Counted from the first letter of the stretch, positions 24,672-34,632 are shown. The stretch is 64,000 nt of DNA from Rudanella lutea DSM 19387 (GCF_000383955.1 NZ_KB913013.1:849694-913693); one strand, 5' to 3'. A program made the numbers and translations. Notes: generated by a model from the sequence alone, not told the origin.

Positions 24672-25571
24672 ATGCGTAAATTACTTCTTTCAGCAACCAC
24701 GCTTTGCCTGGCGGCCCAATTGGCCACCGCTCAAATCCGTCTACCTCAGCCGAGCCCCGGTGCGTCGGTAATGCAAACTATTGGCACTACCGATATTACG
24801 GTAAAATATTCGCGCCCCAGCCTCAAAGGCCGCGAGCCGTTTACGAGCGCCTTTGTTCCCTATGGTAAAGTATGGCGTACCGGTGCCAACGCGGCTACCA
24901 ATTTCAACACCACAACCGACCTGACGGTAGGTGGCCAGAAATTGCCCGCTGGTTCGTACGCGCTGCTCTCGATTCCCAACCAGAACGAGTGGACGCTTAT
25001 TTTCAGCAAAAACGGATCGGTAACCGAGCAAAACTATAAGCAGGAAGAAGACGCCCTGCGTGTTCAGATTGCCGCAGCTCCGGCTGCTGAAAAAACGGAA
25101 ACGTTTACCATCAACTTCAGCGACGTAACCGACAGCACAGCCAACATGAATATCGTGTTTGGTAACGCGAAGGCAACCGCTAAGCTGGGTGTCGACGTAA
25201 CTGCCAATGCATCAGCCAACGTAGACAAGGCCGTTGCCGACAAACCCGAAGACCCAGCCGTGTTGCAGGCCGCTGCGGGCTACAACCTCTCAAAAGGCCG
25301 CAACCTGGAGCAGGCACTGTCGTGGGCCGATAAGTCAATCGGCATGAAAGAGACCTTCCGCAATGTGTGGCTGAAGGCTCAGATTCTGGCCAAAATGGGC
25401 AAGTTTGCCGAAGCAGTGCCCCTGGCACAGAAGGCCCTGAGCTTGGGGGAGACGTCGGGCGATGCTGCCTTCCCGTTCTTTAAAGATGCCATTGCCAAAG
25501 GCGTAACCGAGTACACCTCAAAACTGCCAGTTGCTTTGCCAGCTGCTAAAGGCAAGAAGAAGAAAAGCTAA
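24672..25571 (+). CDS. Secreted DUF2911 protein with TPR-like tail
   Basis: A 299-residue exported protein. A signal peptide (MRKLLLSATTLCLAAQLATA) is followed by DUF2911: PSPGASVMQTIGTTDITVKYSRP and GKVWRTGANAATNF, both typical of the family. The C-terminal 100 residues are helical, with TPR-like repeats (NLEQALSWADKSI, AEAVPLAQKAL), and end in a lysine-rich tail. The function of DUF2911 is unknown. A terminator follows at 25671-25704. Confidence 0.85.
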   Translation: MRKLLLSATTLCLAAQLATAQIRLPQPSPGASVMQTIGTTDITVKYSRPSLKGREPFTSAFVPYGKVWRTGANAATNFNTTTDLTVGGQKLPAGSYALLSIPNQNEWTLIFSKNGSVTEQNYKQEEDALRVQIAAAPAAEKTETFTINFSDVTDSTANMNIVFGNAKATAKLGVDVTANASANVDKAVADKPEDPAVLQAAAGYNLSKGRNLEQALSWADKSIGMKETFRNVWLKAQILAKMGKFAEAVPLAQKALSLGETSGDAAFPFFKDAIAKGVTEYTSKLPVALPAAKGKKKKS

Positions 25572-25670
25572 TTAGCCGAGTGGTTGGGAGGAAAGCGAGC
25601 CGGTCTGCGGCTTATGGACTACGATAAATCCCGAACGCACAAGCCACTCAGGAATCATAATCTGTACGAA

Positions 25671-25704
25671 AAAAAGGATAGCCCGTAACTGGGCTATCCT
25701 TTTT
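25671..25704. terminator. Bidirectional terminator between DUF2911 and symporter genes
   Basis: A 14-bp perfect stem (25671-25684 with 25691-25704) with A- and T-runs at its base, between convergent genes. Confidence 0.9.
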
Positions 25705-25749
25705 CATTTATCGATCTCAGCCAGACATTGACGGCTCAAACGGGTGTCG

Positions 25750-27444
25750 CTATGCCTCGGGCACTTCTTTTTTAAACTGTTCGATGAGCCAGGCGATACC
25801 CACTACCAGAACGCAGCCTACCACATTGAGCCATAGGAATGCCATCAGATTCAACTGCCAGCAAACCACAACCAGTATTTCGCCAATGACCGCGGCCAGA
25901 AAGGTGGCCCGACCGCCGATGTTCCTGAAATAAAACGCGACGACGAAAATGCCCAGGATAACCCCATAAAACAGCGACCCCAGAATATTGACGGCCTCAA
26001 TCATGTTGCCCATTCGGTTGGCAAACTGAGCAACCACAATACAAAATACACCCCACCCTACTGTAGCCCAGCGCGACGCGGCTACGTAATGCGCATCACT
26101 GGCACCGGGGCGCAAACTGCGCTTATAAATATCAACGACCGTAGTGGAGGCCAGCGAGTTGTACGCAGCCGCAATGGACCCCATCGACGCGCTAAAAATC
26201 ACAGCGATGAGTAGCCCAATGAGCCCGTGCGGCAGGTAGTCGAGCACAAACCGGAGAAAAACATAGTTCGTATCGTTGGTGTCGGCCGTGGGATTGTTTT
26301 TCTTGATCAGTTTCACCACATTATCCCGGTTGGTTTTGATGGCCGCATCGGCATCGAGCAAGGCTTTACGGGCCGATTCGACGCCCGTTTCGTTGTCAGT
26401 CTGGAGAGCTTCCTGCAGGTTTAACACCTCTTTTTGCCGGGCTGTCGTGAGCAGCTGATGCTTAATTTCGAGCAGGTTGTATGCCTGCGCGTGCGGGCTG
26501 TTGCGCAGCTTATCGGTCTCCTGGGTGTTGAAGAAAATGGGCGACTCACGGTATTGGTAAAACACAAAGACCAGCACCCCTACAAGCAGAATCAGAAACT
26601 GCATGGGTACTTTGAGCATACCATTCATGAGCAAGCCCAGCCGACTTTGCCCCACCGACTGCCCCGTAAGGTAGCGCCCTACCTGCGACTGATCGGTGCC
26701 AAAATAGGAGAGTTGCAGGAAGAAGCCGCCAATCAGTCCCGACCAGATATTGTACCGGCTTTCGGGGTTAAATTCCAGGTCGACCAGATTCATCCGCCCG
26801 GCCTTCCCTGCCACCTGCAGGGCATCGGTAAAGCCTACGCCGTCGGGCAACATATGCACCGTGATATACCCGGCTACGGCCATAGCACCCGTCACAATGA
26901 GCATCTGTTGCAGGTGCGTGTACGAAATGGCTTTGGTACCACCCGTAACCGTGTAAACCAGTACGATGCCCCCCATAATGAGGTTGGTGAGGTAGATGTT
27001 CCAACCCAGAATAGTGGACAGAATAATGGCCGGTGCGTAAATCGAGATGCCCGTTGAAAGACCCCGCGAAATGAGAAACAGAATGGCCGTGAAACTACGC
27101 ACCCGCCGATCGAAACGGCCTTCCAGAAACTCGTAGGCGGTGTACACCTTGAGCCGGTGGAAAATCGGGACGAAGGTGATCGAGAGCACGACCATGGCCA
27201 ATGGCAAACCAAAATAAAACTGCACAAAGCGCATTCCGTCGGAAAAGCCCTGACCCGGTGCCGACAAAAACGTAACCGCACTGGCCTGCGTTGCCATCAC
27301 CGACAAACACACGTGATACCACGGCAGTGAGTTTCCGGCCAGCAGGTAATCGTCCATATTCCGATTGCCCCGGCTCCGGTAAATGCCGTAAACAATGATA
27401 ACCGTAAGGGTAAGACCCAGAACGCCCCAGTCAAGTGTACTCAT
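25750..27444 (-). CDS. Sodium/solute symporter (SSS family)
   Basis: A 564-residue inner-membrane transporter of the SSS family. Typical blocks are GNRNMDDYLLAGNSLPW near the N-terminus, SVMATQASAVTFLSAPGQGF, and GTDQSQVGRYL in the middle, with about 13-14 hydrophobic helices. A long charged helical insertion (NKRDNVVKLIKK region, about residues 320-390) is unusual but seen in some Bacteroidota members. The substrate (sugar, amino acid or carboxylate) cannot be told. The ATG at 27444 overlaps the stop codon of a 41-residue membrane protein by four bases (ATGA). Confidence 0.9.
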   Translation of the reverse strand: MSTLDWGVLGLTLTVIIVYGIYRSRGNRNMDDYLLAGNSLPWYHVCLSVMATQASAVTFLSAPGQGFSDGMRFVQFYFGLPLAMVVLSITFVPIFHRLKVYTAYEFLEGRFDRRVRSFTAILFLISRGLSTGISIYAPAIILSTILGWNIYLTNLIMGGIVLVYTVTGGTKAISYTHLQQMLIVTGAMAVAGYITVHMLPDGVGFTDALQVAGKAGRMNLVDLEFNPESRYNIWSGLIGGFFLQLSYFGTDQSQVGRYLTGQSVGQSRLGLLMNGMLKVPMQFLILLVGVLVFVFYQYRESPIFFNTQETDKLRNSPHAQAYNLLEIKHQLLTTARQKEVLNLQEALQTDNETGVESARKALLDADAAIKTNRDNVVKLIKKNNPTADTNDTNYVFLRFVLDYLPHGLIGLLIAVIFSASMGSIAAAYNSLASTTVVDIYKRSLRPGASDAHYVAASRWATVGWGVFCIVVAQFANRMGNMIEAVNILGSLFYGVILGIFVVAFYFRNIGGRATFLAAVIGEILVVVCWQLNLMAFLWLNVVGCVLVVGIAWLIEQFKKEVPEA

Positions 27445-27566
27445 GAAAGCCAGGTCATTAGGGCGTAACAAATAATAATCTCAGCCACCAGCGCACCCAG
27501 TACAATGGTATATAACTGGCGCCAGCTGTTGACAAAGGGAGGTAGATCGGGATCTCGAGGGCTCAT
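27441..27566 (-). CDS. 41-residue membrane protein coupled to the symporter
   Basis: An ORF of 42 codons. It starts at ATG 27564-27566 and ends with TGA at 27441-27443, which overlaps the symporter ATG as ATGA. The product starts MSPRDPDLPPFV, has a polar NSWRQ and one hydrophobic segment (LYTIVLGALVAEIIICYAL) and ends MTWLS. It is a single-pass inner-membrane protein, cytoplasmic N-terminus likely. The overlap argues for translational coupling, so an accessory or regulatory subunit of the symporter is plausible (inference). No family name was recognised. Confidence 0.75.
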   Translation of the reverse strand: MSPRDPDLPPFVNSWRQLYTIVLGALVAEIIICYALMTWLS

Positions 27567-28006
27567 ACGGTAGGCTGTAGGGAATGAGGGGCGAAAATAG
27601 ACAAAAAGGCACAGGCAGGAAAGGAGAAACGGATGAGTAACTCCCCGAATACATAAACGACAAACTTGATCAGACTCACAAAAAATAATTCACAAACCGC
27701 AATTTTTAGGTTGATACACAAAAACCATTCCATCAGCCGTTGTTTGTAACCTGTCTGCCCAGCCGCTTTTCTCCCCCCTTTCACGTTGCCAGGATTAAAA
27801 TTTACACACTCGCTTTCTTGGAAGATAATACAAAGACGCGCTTAAATGCCCAACAAGGCGCTTGTGCCTAAAACCCAGATTAAATTACTAAGTAAGCACC
27901 CTAAGACCATTATACAAACAAATTATATGTATTTAATTAGTATAATTTTTATACTTAAATTCATCTAACAAACTCATACGTGGCCAATGTGTTCCACTGA
28001 ATTTGC
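27567..28006. other. Divergent intergenic region between symporter operon and glycosyltransferase
   Basis: No gene was seen in these 440 bases. The last 130 are very AT-rich. They contain a perfect 7-bp dyad with a 3-base loop (27939-27955), about 50 bp before the glycosyltransferase ATG, which could be an operator. No -7/-33 pair was convincing on either strand. Confidence 0.5.
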
Positions 28007-29707
28007 ATGTTAGTTCCTGTTATTCTGGCAGTCTTTACTACGGTATTCGTCGGGCTGTTTCTGGCTGGATCGGGTATAGCAGCTAACCAGCTCAAGTCGA
28101 CCCGAAGTCGCTCGCGCTGGGCACTTGTGGTGCCCGGCTTGCTTTTACTGATTGGTCGAATTCCCAGTATCACGTATTCCGCTCAGCTCAACACCGATGA
28201 GAGTCAGCTACTGGCGCAGGGTTTGACACTGGCCAAACATCCACGATTCTGGGAGTCGGTTGATGGTACCACCACCGGTCCTTTGGCCAGTTTTGTGCTG
28301 ACCTGGCCATCGTTGTTTGGGTTTGAGACAGGCTATCTGCAGGCCCGCATTACGGGTCTGATTCTGATTCTGATCAGCCTTTTTTTCTTTTACAAGGCGT
28401 TGTCGGTGCGGTTCAGTGCGGGCGTGGCCTATGTAGGGTTGCTCATTAGCACGGCATTTTTCTCCTTTGCCACGCACTTTGATCTCGTACATTACAGCAG
28501 CGAACTGGTGGCTTTACCGCTCATTGCAGTGTTGTGGTGGCAATGGATGCGCTTGCTTACCACTTCGTCTCCCCTGTCGGCTTTATCCTGGCTCTGGACC
28601 GGATTGCTCGCCGGGCTCACCCCATTTGCCAAGCTACAGGCAGTCCCGGTGGTCGGTCTGTTAGCCCTTTGTCTGGTTGTATCTCTTTTGTGTTCTGGAA
28701 AACCGTTACTCAATGGTAACCGCCGGGCGGCCTTAATTTTTGTAGCTGGTGGGCTTCTGCCCAGTTTTCTGGTAGTTGGCTATTGCCTTGCCTTCGGAGT
28801 CTGGGATAATTTCTGGACGTTTTACATCCGGGCCAACCTGAGCAACTACCATGAGCTGCAGCAGCATCTGGGCCTGCCCACGCACCGATCAATACTGACG
28901 AAGCTGAGTAACCTACCTCACTTTCTGTGGGTAGAACCAACGGTGCGGTACCTGTTTTGTCTGGGTCTTTCGAGCGCCGTGGTGTTGGCAATCGCCTGGC
29001 GTCGCTGGTTGAACAAGGGGGCTCTGGCAAAAGCTTGGGCCTTGGTTATCTGGCTTTGGGGGTCGTTCTACGTAGCCATTGCGCCGGGTACCGAATTCCA
29101 TCACCACCTGCTTTTTATTGTTCTGCCGGTAACCTGGCTGGTGAGCACCGCGTTTGCGGTTGCCTTTTCGCGTAACCGGGTCAACTACATTATGGGGCTG
29201 TACGTGATTGGGCAGCTGGCCACGCTTTTGCCCATGTGGACGTATGGCGTAGCTCCATTTCTGTATAATCCCTATCTGGCTACCACCCTGCACAATCGTA
29301 CGTCTCCGCCCTCGGCCGTGGGCGCGTACCTGCGCAGGCACGCACATGAAGGCGACCAACTGGCCGTTTGGGGCTGGAATACAACGTACTATGTAGAGGC
29401 TCAGCTCGCCCAGGGTGTTAGTGAAAACCACTCCTTCCGCTCGGCTGTCGACCATTCGTTACAGTCGGCGTATCTGGCTAAATACATGCAGGATCTGAAG
29501 CGAAACCAGCCGGTCTGGATCGTTGATGCAACGGGGCCAGCCAGCTTTGTTCTGTCCGACCCTACACGGTTTCGGATGGCGCGTTACCCTTGCCTAAAAC
29601 GGTATTTACACACCCAGTACCGGCTACAGGCGGTGGTCGAAGGGCAAGCAATCTTTGTGCGAGCCGACCGTTTCCCGCAGGACCGCCCCGTGACAGCCAT
29701 GCGGTGA
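28007..29707 (+). CDS. GT-C type membrane glycosyltransferase
   Basis: A 566-residue polytopic protein with about 11-12 hydrophobic helices. The first lumenal loop has QLNTDESQLLAQGLTL, the acidic D-E motif of GT-C enzymes such as GT39/PMT and ArnT-like transferases, which use polyprenyl-phosphate sugars. The hydrophobic core is followed by a periplasmic C-terminal domain (from about residue 430) with AVWGWNTTYYVEAQ. The acceptor, a lipid, glycan or protein, is unknown. It is followed after 80 nt by an SDR gene on the same strand. Confidence 0.75.
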   Translation: MLVPVILAVFTTVFVGLFLAGSGIAANQLKSTRSRSRWALVVPGLLLLIGRIPSITYSAQLNTDESQLLAQGLTLAKHPRFWESVDGTTTGPLASFVLTWPSLFGFETGYLQARITGLILILISLFFFYKALSVRFSAGVAYVGLLISTAFFSFATHFDLVHYSSELVALPLIAVLWWQWMRLLTTSSPLSALSWLWTGLLAGLTPFAKLQAVPVVGLLALCLVVSLLCSGKPLLNGNRRAALIFVAGGLLPSFLVVGYCLAFGVWDNFWTFYIRANLSNYHELQQHLGLPTHRSILTKLSNLPHFLWVEPTVRYLFCLGLSSAVVLAIAWRRWLNKGALAKAWALVIWLWGSFYVAIAPGTEFHHHLLFIVLPVTWLVSTAFAVAFSRNRVNYIMGLYVIGQLATLLPMWTYGVAPFLYNPYLATTLHNRTSPPSAVGAYLRRHAHEGDQLAVWGWNTTYYVEAQLAQGVSENHSFRSAVDHSLQSAYLAKYMQDLKRNQPVWIVDATGPASFVLSDPTRFRMARYPCLKRYLHTQYRLQAVVEGQAIFVRADRFPQDRPVTAMR

Positions 29708-29787
29708 GAAGCCAACCCCGGCCCGTTATGCATGTTCTGTTTGCCTTTTGGGCTTATCTTTCGGGCAAACAAACATAAACCAGCATT

Positions 29788-30576
29788 ATGAATTCGGAGA
29801 CCACGCAAGCCGCCGAAAAAGCATTATTCGACTTAAGCGGAAAAGTAGCCATTATCACCGGAGCCAGTAAAGGCATTGGCGAAGATATTGCCCGTGTTTT
29901 TGCCCGGTTTGGCGCCAGGGTAATTGTCAGTAGCCGCAAACAGGAAGCCTGCGATGCCCTCGCGGCTGACATTATCGCACAGGGAGGTGAGGCTACGGGT
30001 GTGGCCGCGCACGTTGGCGACATGGATCAGCTAAAAAACCTCGTTGATGAGGCAATTGCAACCTACGGCGGCATCGACATTCTGGTCAACAACGCAGCCT
30101 CTAACCCCGTATTTGGCCCGTCGCTCGATTGCGATGGCCTTGCGTTTGATAAAATCATGCAGGCCAACGTAAAAGCGCCATTTGAGCTGAGCAAGCTTTG
30201 TTACCCCAGCATGAAGGCCCGCGGAGGGGGCAGTATTATTATGATGAGCAGTATTGCCGGCCACACACCCGACCCCGGTTTGGGTATCTACAGCGTCAGC
30301 AAAGCAAGCCTCAACATGCTTACCAAGGTACTGGCCAAAGAGTGGGGCCCCGACGGAATTCGGGTCAACGCGATCTGTCCCGGCCTGATCAAAACCAAGT
30401 TTAGCCAGGCGCTCTGGCAGGATGAAAAAATCCTGAACCATTTCACCAAACGGCTCCCCATTGCCCGGATGGGTACTACAGACGAAATCAGCCCAATGGC
30501 TCTCTTTCTGGCCTCAGCGGCTTCATCGTACACAACGGGTAGCCTGTTCTACGCCGACGGCGGAACCGTAATTTAA
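29788..30576 (+). CDS. SDR family oxidoreductase
   Basis: A 262-residue classical short-chain dehydrogenase. The Rossmann motif TGASKGIG is at residues 24-31, NNAAS follows in the middle, the catalytic triad Ser-Tyr-Lys is seen in MMSSIAG and IYSVSKAS, and the C-terminal block is YTTGSLFYADGGTVI. It uses NAD(P)H. The substrate is unknown; similarity to fabG-type and dehydrogenase/reductase family 4 proteins is general. A 21-bp bidirectional terminator follows. Confidence 0.9.
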   Translation: MNSETTQAAEKALFDLSGKVAIITGASKGIGEDIARVFARFGARVIVSSRKQEACDALAADIIAQGGEATGVAAHVGDMDQLKNLVDEAIATYGGIDILVNNAASNPVFGPSLDCDGLAFDKIMQANVKAPFELSKLCYPSMKARGGGSIIMMSSIAGHTPDPGLGIYSVSKASLNMLTKVLAKEWGPDGIRVNAICPGLIKTKFSQALWQDEKILNHFTKRLPIARMGTTDEISPMALFLASAASSYTTGSLFYADGGTVI

Positions 30577-30595
30577 AATCGACAGCACACAAAAA

Positions 30596-30655
30596 AACAG
30601 GGAGAACGTGGCTGACTTGCAGAATTTTGCTCGCGTCAGCTACGTTCTCCCTGTT
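30596..30655. terminator. Bidirectional terminator, about 21-bp stem
   Basis: 30596-30609 pairs perfectly with 30642-30655, and 30611-30616 with 30635-30640 extends it across a G-T pair. A and T runs flank it. It separates the convergent SDR and OmpA-family genes. Confidence 0.9.
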
Positions 30656-30675
30656 CCTTTTACTCTTTTTCCTTT

Positions 30676-32964
30676 CTACTGCACCGCCAGAATCTTAAAC
30701 TCGGTGCGTCGGTTCTGTTGGTGATCTGCGTCGGCACAATCGGTACCATCGATACAGCCGTTCAGAATTTCGCTTTCCCCATAACCACGGGCTACCAGGC
30801 GGTTCGGCTTGATGCCGCGCGATACAATGTAGTCCATGGCGGCACGCGCCCGGTTTTCCGACAGTTTCAGGTTATAGGCATCGCTGGCACGCGCATCGGT
30901 ATGCGAGCGAAGTTCGATTTTCATGGTTGGGTATTCCTTCAGGATCTTAACCACGTGTTCGAGTTCGCGAGCGGCATCGGGCCGGATAAAGAACTTGTTC
31001 AGATCGTAGTAGATATTCTTGAGCTGGAATACGTCGCCCTCGCCATACAGACCCAGTGAATCGGTGACAACCTTAGGCGTCTTGGTTTTGGGCAACTGTA
31101 CTTTCTTAGTGGCATACTTGTTTTTCGAGGCCGTAATGGTGTACGGTGCACCGGGCTTCATGTCGAACTCGTACCCACCGTCGGGACCCGTTTCGATAGT
31201 CCGCTCCGACTTGTCGCGTTCGTTGCGGAGGGTCACTTTCACGCCCTGCTCCGGCACCTGATCGACTTCCCGTTTCACCACTCCACGGACAATGCTGTTT
31301 TCGCTCTTGTCGAGGTAAATGGTTACGCTCATCACCGGCTTTGGCGACTGAGTCAGAGTTGAGAACCGAACCGTATTCAGCGCGTAGCCTTCTTTCACCG
31401 CCTTAAACTCGTACTCCGTGTTGGCATCCAGGCAGAGCTTGGTTTCGCCTTTCGGGTCGGTCAGCAGCAGGTCGAGGTTGGTTCCGTTACGCACAATGCG
31501 CACGTCGGCCTGATCAATGGGTGCGTTAGTTTTCGCGTCGAACACGAGAATTTTAAGTTCACGGCAGTTCCGGCGGAAACTGTAGATATCATCGTCACTG
31601 ATGCCCTTTTTCCGGTTGCTGCTAAAATACCCTGAAGTCCGGTACTTGTCGGTGATGATACCAAAATCATCCTTCTCAGAGTTGATGGGTGCCCCCACGT
31701 TTTCAACCCCTTTGTACGCGACACCATCTTTCAGCTCGGCAAAGAAAACATCGAGCCCGCCGAGGCCTTCGTGCCCATCCGACGAAAAGTAGAGATTACC
31801 GTTCTCATCGGCATAGGGGAACATCTCGTTACCTTCCGTATTGATGTCTTTACCCATGTTAACGGGCGTGCCCCACTCACCGTTGCGGTATTCGACCACG
31901 TATAGGTCGGTTCCGCCAAAGCCACCGGGCATATCCGACACAAAGTACATTTTACTATTGTCGGGCGAGAAAGCCGGGTGACCAACCGAATATTCCTTGT
32001 TGTTAAAAGGTAACTCCCGCACGTTCGACCATTTGTTTCCCTTCTCGTTGATAGCTGAATACAACTTCAGCTTACGCACCCCGTCGTTGCTTTTGCCGGT
32101 CTTGCCTTTGCTGCCGTTGTTCCGGGTGAATACAATCATTTTCTGGTCCCGCGAAAATGTCATCGGGCCTTCATGGTATTTGGTATTCAGCGTCCGGCTA
32201 AACTCCTGTGTTTTAGACAGCTTCTGCTCTACCGGAGCCGCAATTTCGGGCGCTTTGGTTGCCGACGGCGAACCGCCACCCAGCACCGCCGTGTTGGGCT
32301 GACGGAGCATATCGACATTCGGAGCCCGAATCTCAGTGGTGTCGGCATGGTAGTACAAATCGAGGAAAGGGGTCTGATTCCAGGTAAACACCCGTTTCAG
32401 CGGACCGCCCTCATCGCGCGCCGACACAAACACGATACCGCCCTTGTAGTACATTGGGCTGAAATCGGCCTGCCGGGTATTGATGGGTAAGCTGTAGGTT
32501 TTGTACGACGATGAGTCCTGGAAGAAACGACCCACGTCCATATAAGAGACCGTAAACCGCCGACCGCGTAAATCCTGGGTCTGCTGCTCACCGTACTTGC
32601 TATACATTTTCTGCGATTCCCGGTACTTGCCGTTGGCAGCCAGGGCCTGGGCGTAGTACATATAAATCTCGCTATTGAGATCCGTGTACTTATTGACCAG
32701 TTCGCCATACACCCGTTCGGCGTTACGGGTATCCTGCAATTTCCGGTAGCTGAAACCCAGATTGGTCAATGCCTCACGGGTTTCGGCAGCGTTCTTTTGC
32801 TTGTCTGTACGTAAAAAATCCTCGTACAAGCGGACGGCGTTGATGTAGCTGAAGCTTTCAAGCTGCTTGTTAGCAGCCCGCAGTTTCACGCTTTGCGCCC
32901 GGAGAGAATGTGCTCCGGTCAGAAAACCAGCCAGCAACAGCACAATGAGTAATGATCGGTTCAT
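30676..32964 (-). CDS. PorE-like OmpA family protein
   Basis: A 762-residue exported protein. A signal peptide (residues 1-24) is followed by TPR-like helices (about 30-150; TREALTNLGFSYRKL), a PD40/TolB-like beta-propeller (about 170-460; GHPAFSPDNSKMYFVSD, GLGGLDVFFAE), one or two carboxypeptidase-regulatory-like domains (about 465-640) and a C-terminal OmpA domain (about 645-760; RSHTDARASDAYNLKLSENRA, split for description). This order is that of PorE, which binds peptidoglycan and anchors the type IX secretion machinery in Porphyromonas. Paralogs with the same architecture are common in the phylum, so the exact role is inferred. There is no clear lipobox. Confidence 0.85.
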   Translation of the reverse strand: MNRSLLIVLLLAGFLTGAHSLRAQSVKLRAANKQLESFSYINAVRLYEDFLRTDKQKNAAETREALTNLGFSYRKLQDTRNAERVYGELVNKYTDLNSEIYMYYAQALAANGKYRESQKMYSKYGEQQTQDLRGRRFTVSYMDVGRFFQDSSSYKTYSLPINTRQADFSPMYYKGGIVFVSARDEGGPLKRVFTWNQTPFLDLYYHADTTEIRAPNVDMLRQPNTAVLGGGSPSATKAPEIAAPVEQKLSKTQEFSRTLNTKYHEGPMTFSRDQKMIVFTRNNGSKGKTGKSNDGVRKLKLYSAINEKGNKWSNVRELPFNNKEYSVGHPAFSPDNSKMYFVSDMPGGFGGTDLYVVEYRNGEWGTPVNMGKDINTEGNEMFPYADENGNLYFSSDGHEGLGGLDVFFAELKDGVAYKGVENVGAPINSEKDDFGIITDKYRTSGYFSSNRKKGISDDDIYSFRRNCRELKILVFDAKTNAPIDQADVRIVRNGTNLDLLLTDPKGETKLCLDANTEYEFKAVKEGYALNTVRFSTLTQSPKPVMSVTIYLDKSENSIVRGVVKREVDQVPEQGVKVTLRNERDKSERTIETGPDGGYEFDMKPGAPYTITASKNKYATKKVQLPKTKTPKVVTDSLGLYGEGDVFQLKNIYYDLNKFFIRPDAARELEHVVKILKEYPTMKIELRSHTDARASDAYNLKLSENRARAAMDYIVSRGIKPNRLVARGYGESEILNGCIDGTDCADADHQQNRRTEFKILAVQ

Positions 32965-33156
32965 GGCTTAACTTAAATTACCGTTTAGGAGTATGGGCCA
33001 CCCGTCACCAAACAAATACAGTGCCAGACTTAGGGTAAATAGTTTATAAACTTCCGAAAACATCCCAGATTCGCCCTCCACAGCCCCCTAACGGTAGTTT
33101 ACACCTTAAAACAATGAGTTTACGGCTTAGTACAAAGGGGTTTAAAGTTACACAAA

Positions 33157-34515
33157 TTAGCGTTTAGATTCGCTATTCTGTAACCGAACAACCAGTATCC
33201 GCCGGGTAGAGTCGGTTATTCGGACCTCGTGTGCCAACCGATGCCCCACCACCCAAACCACTTTATCACCCGCCGTAAGTACGGCCGTCCGGGCGCGTTC
33301 GGGCAATGACACTTTCCGGTCGTTGAGCAGGTCGCTCACCAGTTTGGTGCCTTGCATATTCAGCGGTCGGAATCGGTCACCCTGCCGCCAGGACCGAATA
33401 TGCAGAGGCTGGTCCAATTGGTCGGCGTCGAGATACCCCACAGACGCATCTGGCTCGTTTGGCGGAACAAAGCGGTCCGGGCTCTCCTGGTAAAACCAGC
33501 TCACTTGCCGACCGTCGGGCAGCAACAACGTACCGGTCTCTCCTGAAGGAAGCGGGAAATCATACGGTATCTCGACCGATAAAGGAGCCACCATCAGCCC
33601 GGCCCGGTCGTGCCACAGTCCGTGCGTTGCCGACCGAAACACCTGCCCTTTCTGACCTGCTTCAACCACACGGACCACCTCCTGCACCTGACCATACGGG
33701 AACCCAAACGGTTTGAGCCATTCGCTCAGTCGAAACGCCCACTCTGATTGGGCCCGTAGCCATTCCAGATCAATCGTCCACATTCCACTCGATTCGCGGG
33801 CGCAGGCTTGCCACGATGCCGCGAGCGTCTCGTTTAGGAGCGACTCGGCCGCCCTCAGCCGCTCTACGGTGCGGCCAAAAGTGGTGATCAAATGGGGGTT
33901 GATAGCTTCCAGCACGGGTACCACCTGATGCCGCAGACGGTTTCGGGCGTATTTATCGCTCATGTTGGAGACATCTTCGCGCCAGGGCAGACCACGTTCC
34001 TGGGCGTACACCCGAACCTCTTCCCGACTGGCAAACCAGAGTGGCCGGACAATGCGCCCCTGCCGGATTGGAATACTGCGTAACCCGGCCAATCCGGTAC
34101 CCCGCACCAGGTTGAGCAACAAGGTTTCGAGTACGTCGTTTTGATGGTGAGCCGTGGCAATCCAGGTGTAACCATGCTCGCGGGCCACAGCCTCGAACCA
34201 GTCGTACCGGAGTTGACGGGCTGCCACCTGCACCGACAAACCCCGCTCGCGCGCCACCGACGTTGTATCAAACCGAATGGTGTGGCACGGCCGGTTGTAC
34301 CCAACGGCCAGTTGTGTTACAAAGGCCTCGTCGGCGTCTGAGTCGGCCCCGCGCAGACCGAAATTGACATGTGCTATGCCGACTGCGAAACCCGCCCGAA
34401 CCATCAGGTCGGTCATCACAACGGAGTCGAGCCCCCCGCTTACGGCCAGCAGTACCCGGTCGGTCGGTTGAAAGAGGTGCTGATCGTTAATAAACTCTAA
34501 AAACGAATCATACAT
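33157..34515 (-). CDS. tilS: tRNA(Ile)-lysidine synthase
   Basis: A TilS of about 452 residues, which attaches lysine to C34 of tRNA-Ile(CAU) so that AUA codons are read. The N-terminal PP-loop motif AVSGGLDSVVM binds ATP, followed by GIAHVNFGLRG and ATAHHQNDVLETLLLNLVRG. The C-terminal TilS_C domain is seen in IRSWRQGDRFRPL and VSDLLNDRKV. It is essential in most bacteria. Start: the ATG at 34515 puts the PP-loop near residue 22 as in the family; an alternative ATG at 34548 adds 11 residues. It diverges from the OstA-like gene. Confidence 0.93.
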   Translation of the reverse strand: MYDSFLEFINDQHLFQPTDRVLLAVSGGLDSVVMTDLMVRAGFAVGIAHVNFGLRGADSDADEAFVTQLAVGYNRPCHTIRFDTTSVARERGLSVQVAARQLRYDWFEAVAREHGYTWIATAHHQNDVLETLLLNLVRGTGLAGLRSIPIRQGRIVRPLWFASREEVRVYAQERGLPWREDVSNMSDKYARNRLRHQVVPVLEAINPHLITTFGRTVERLRAAESLLNETLAASWQACARESSGMWTIDLEWLRAQSEWAFRLSEWLKPFGFPYGQVQEVVRVVEAGQKGQVFRSATHGLWHDRAGLMVAPLSVEIPYDFPLPSGETGTLLLPDGRQVSWFYQESPDRFVPPNEPDASVGYLDADQLDQPLHIRSWRQGDRFRPLNMQGTKLVSDLLNDRKVSLPERARTAVLTAGDKVVWVVGHRLAHEVRITDSTRRILVVRLQNSESKR

Positions 34516-34632
34516 GGCCGATACGCGTTTATTGACATAGCTTTGCATCGGTAAAGGTACGAGCAGACACGCCTACCGGGTGCAATTTCCGCCCTATTTA
34601 ATCGTTCGGTGGCCCTTTCCTTACTATTGTTT

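Noticed and set aside
27481-27663. 60-codon minus-strand ORF before the symporter
   Set aside because: Its Ser/Pro-rich product has no plausible features; a different frame holds the better-supported 41-residue protein that overlaps the symporter start.
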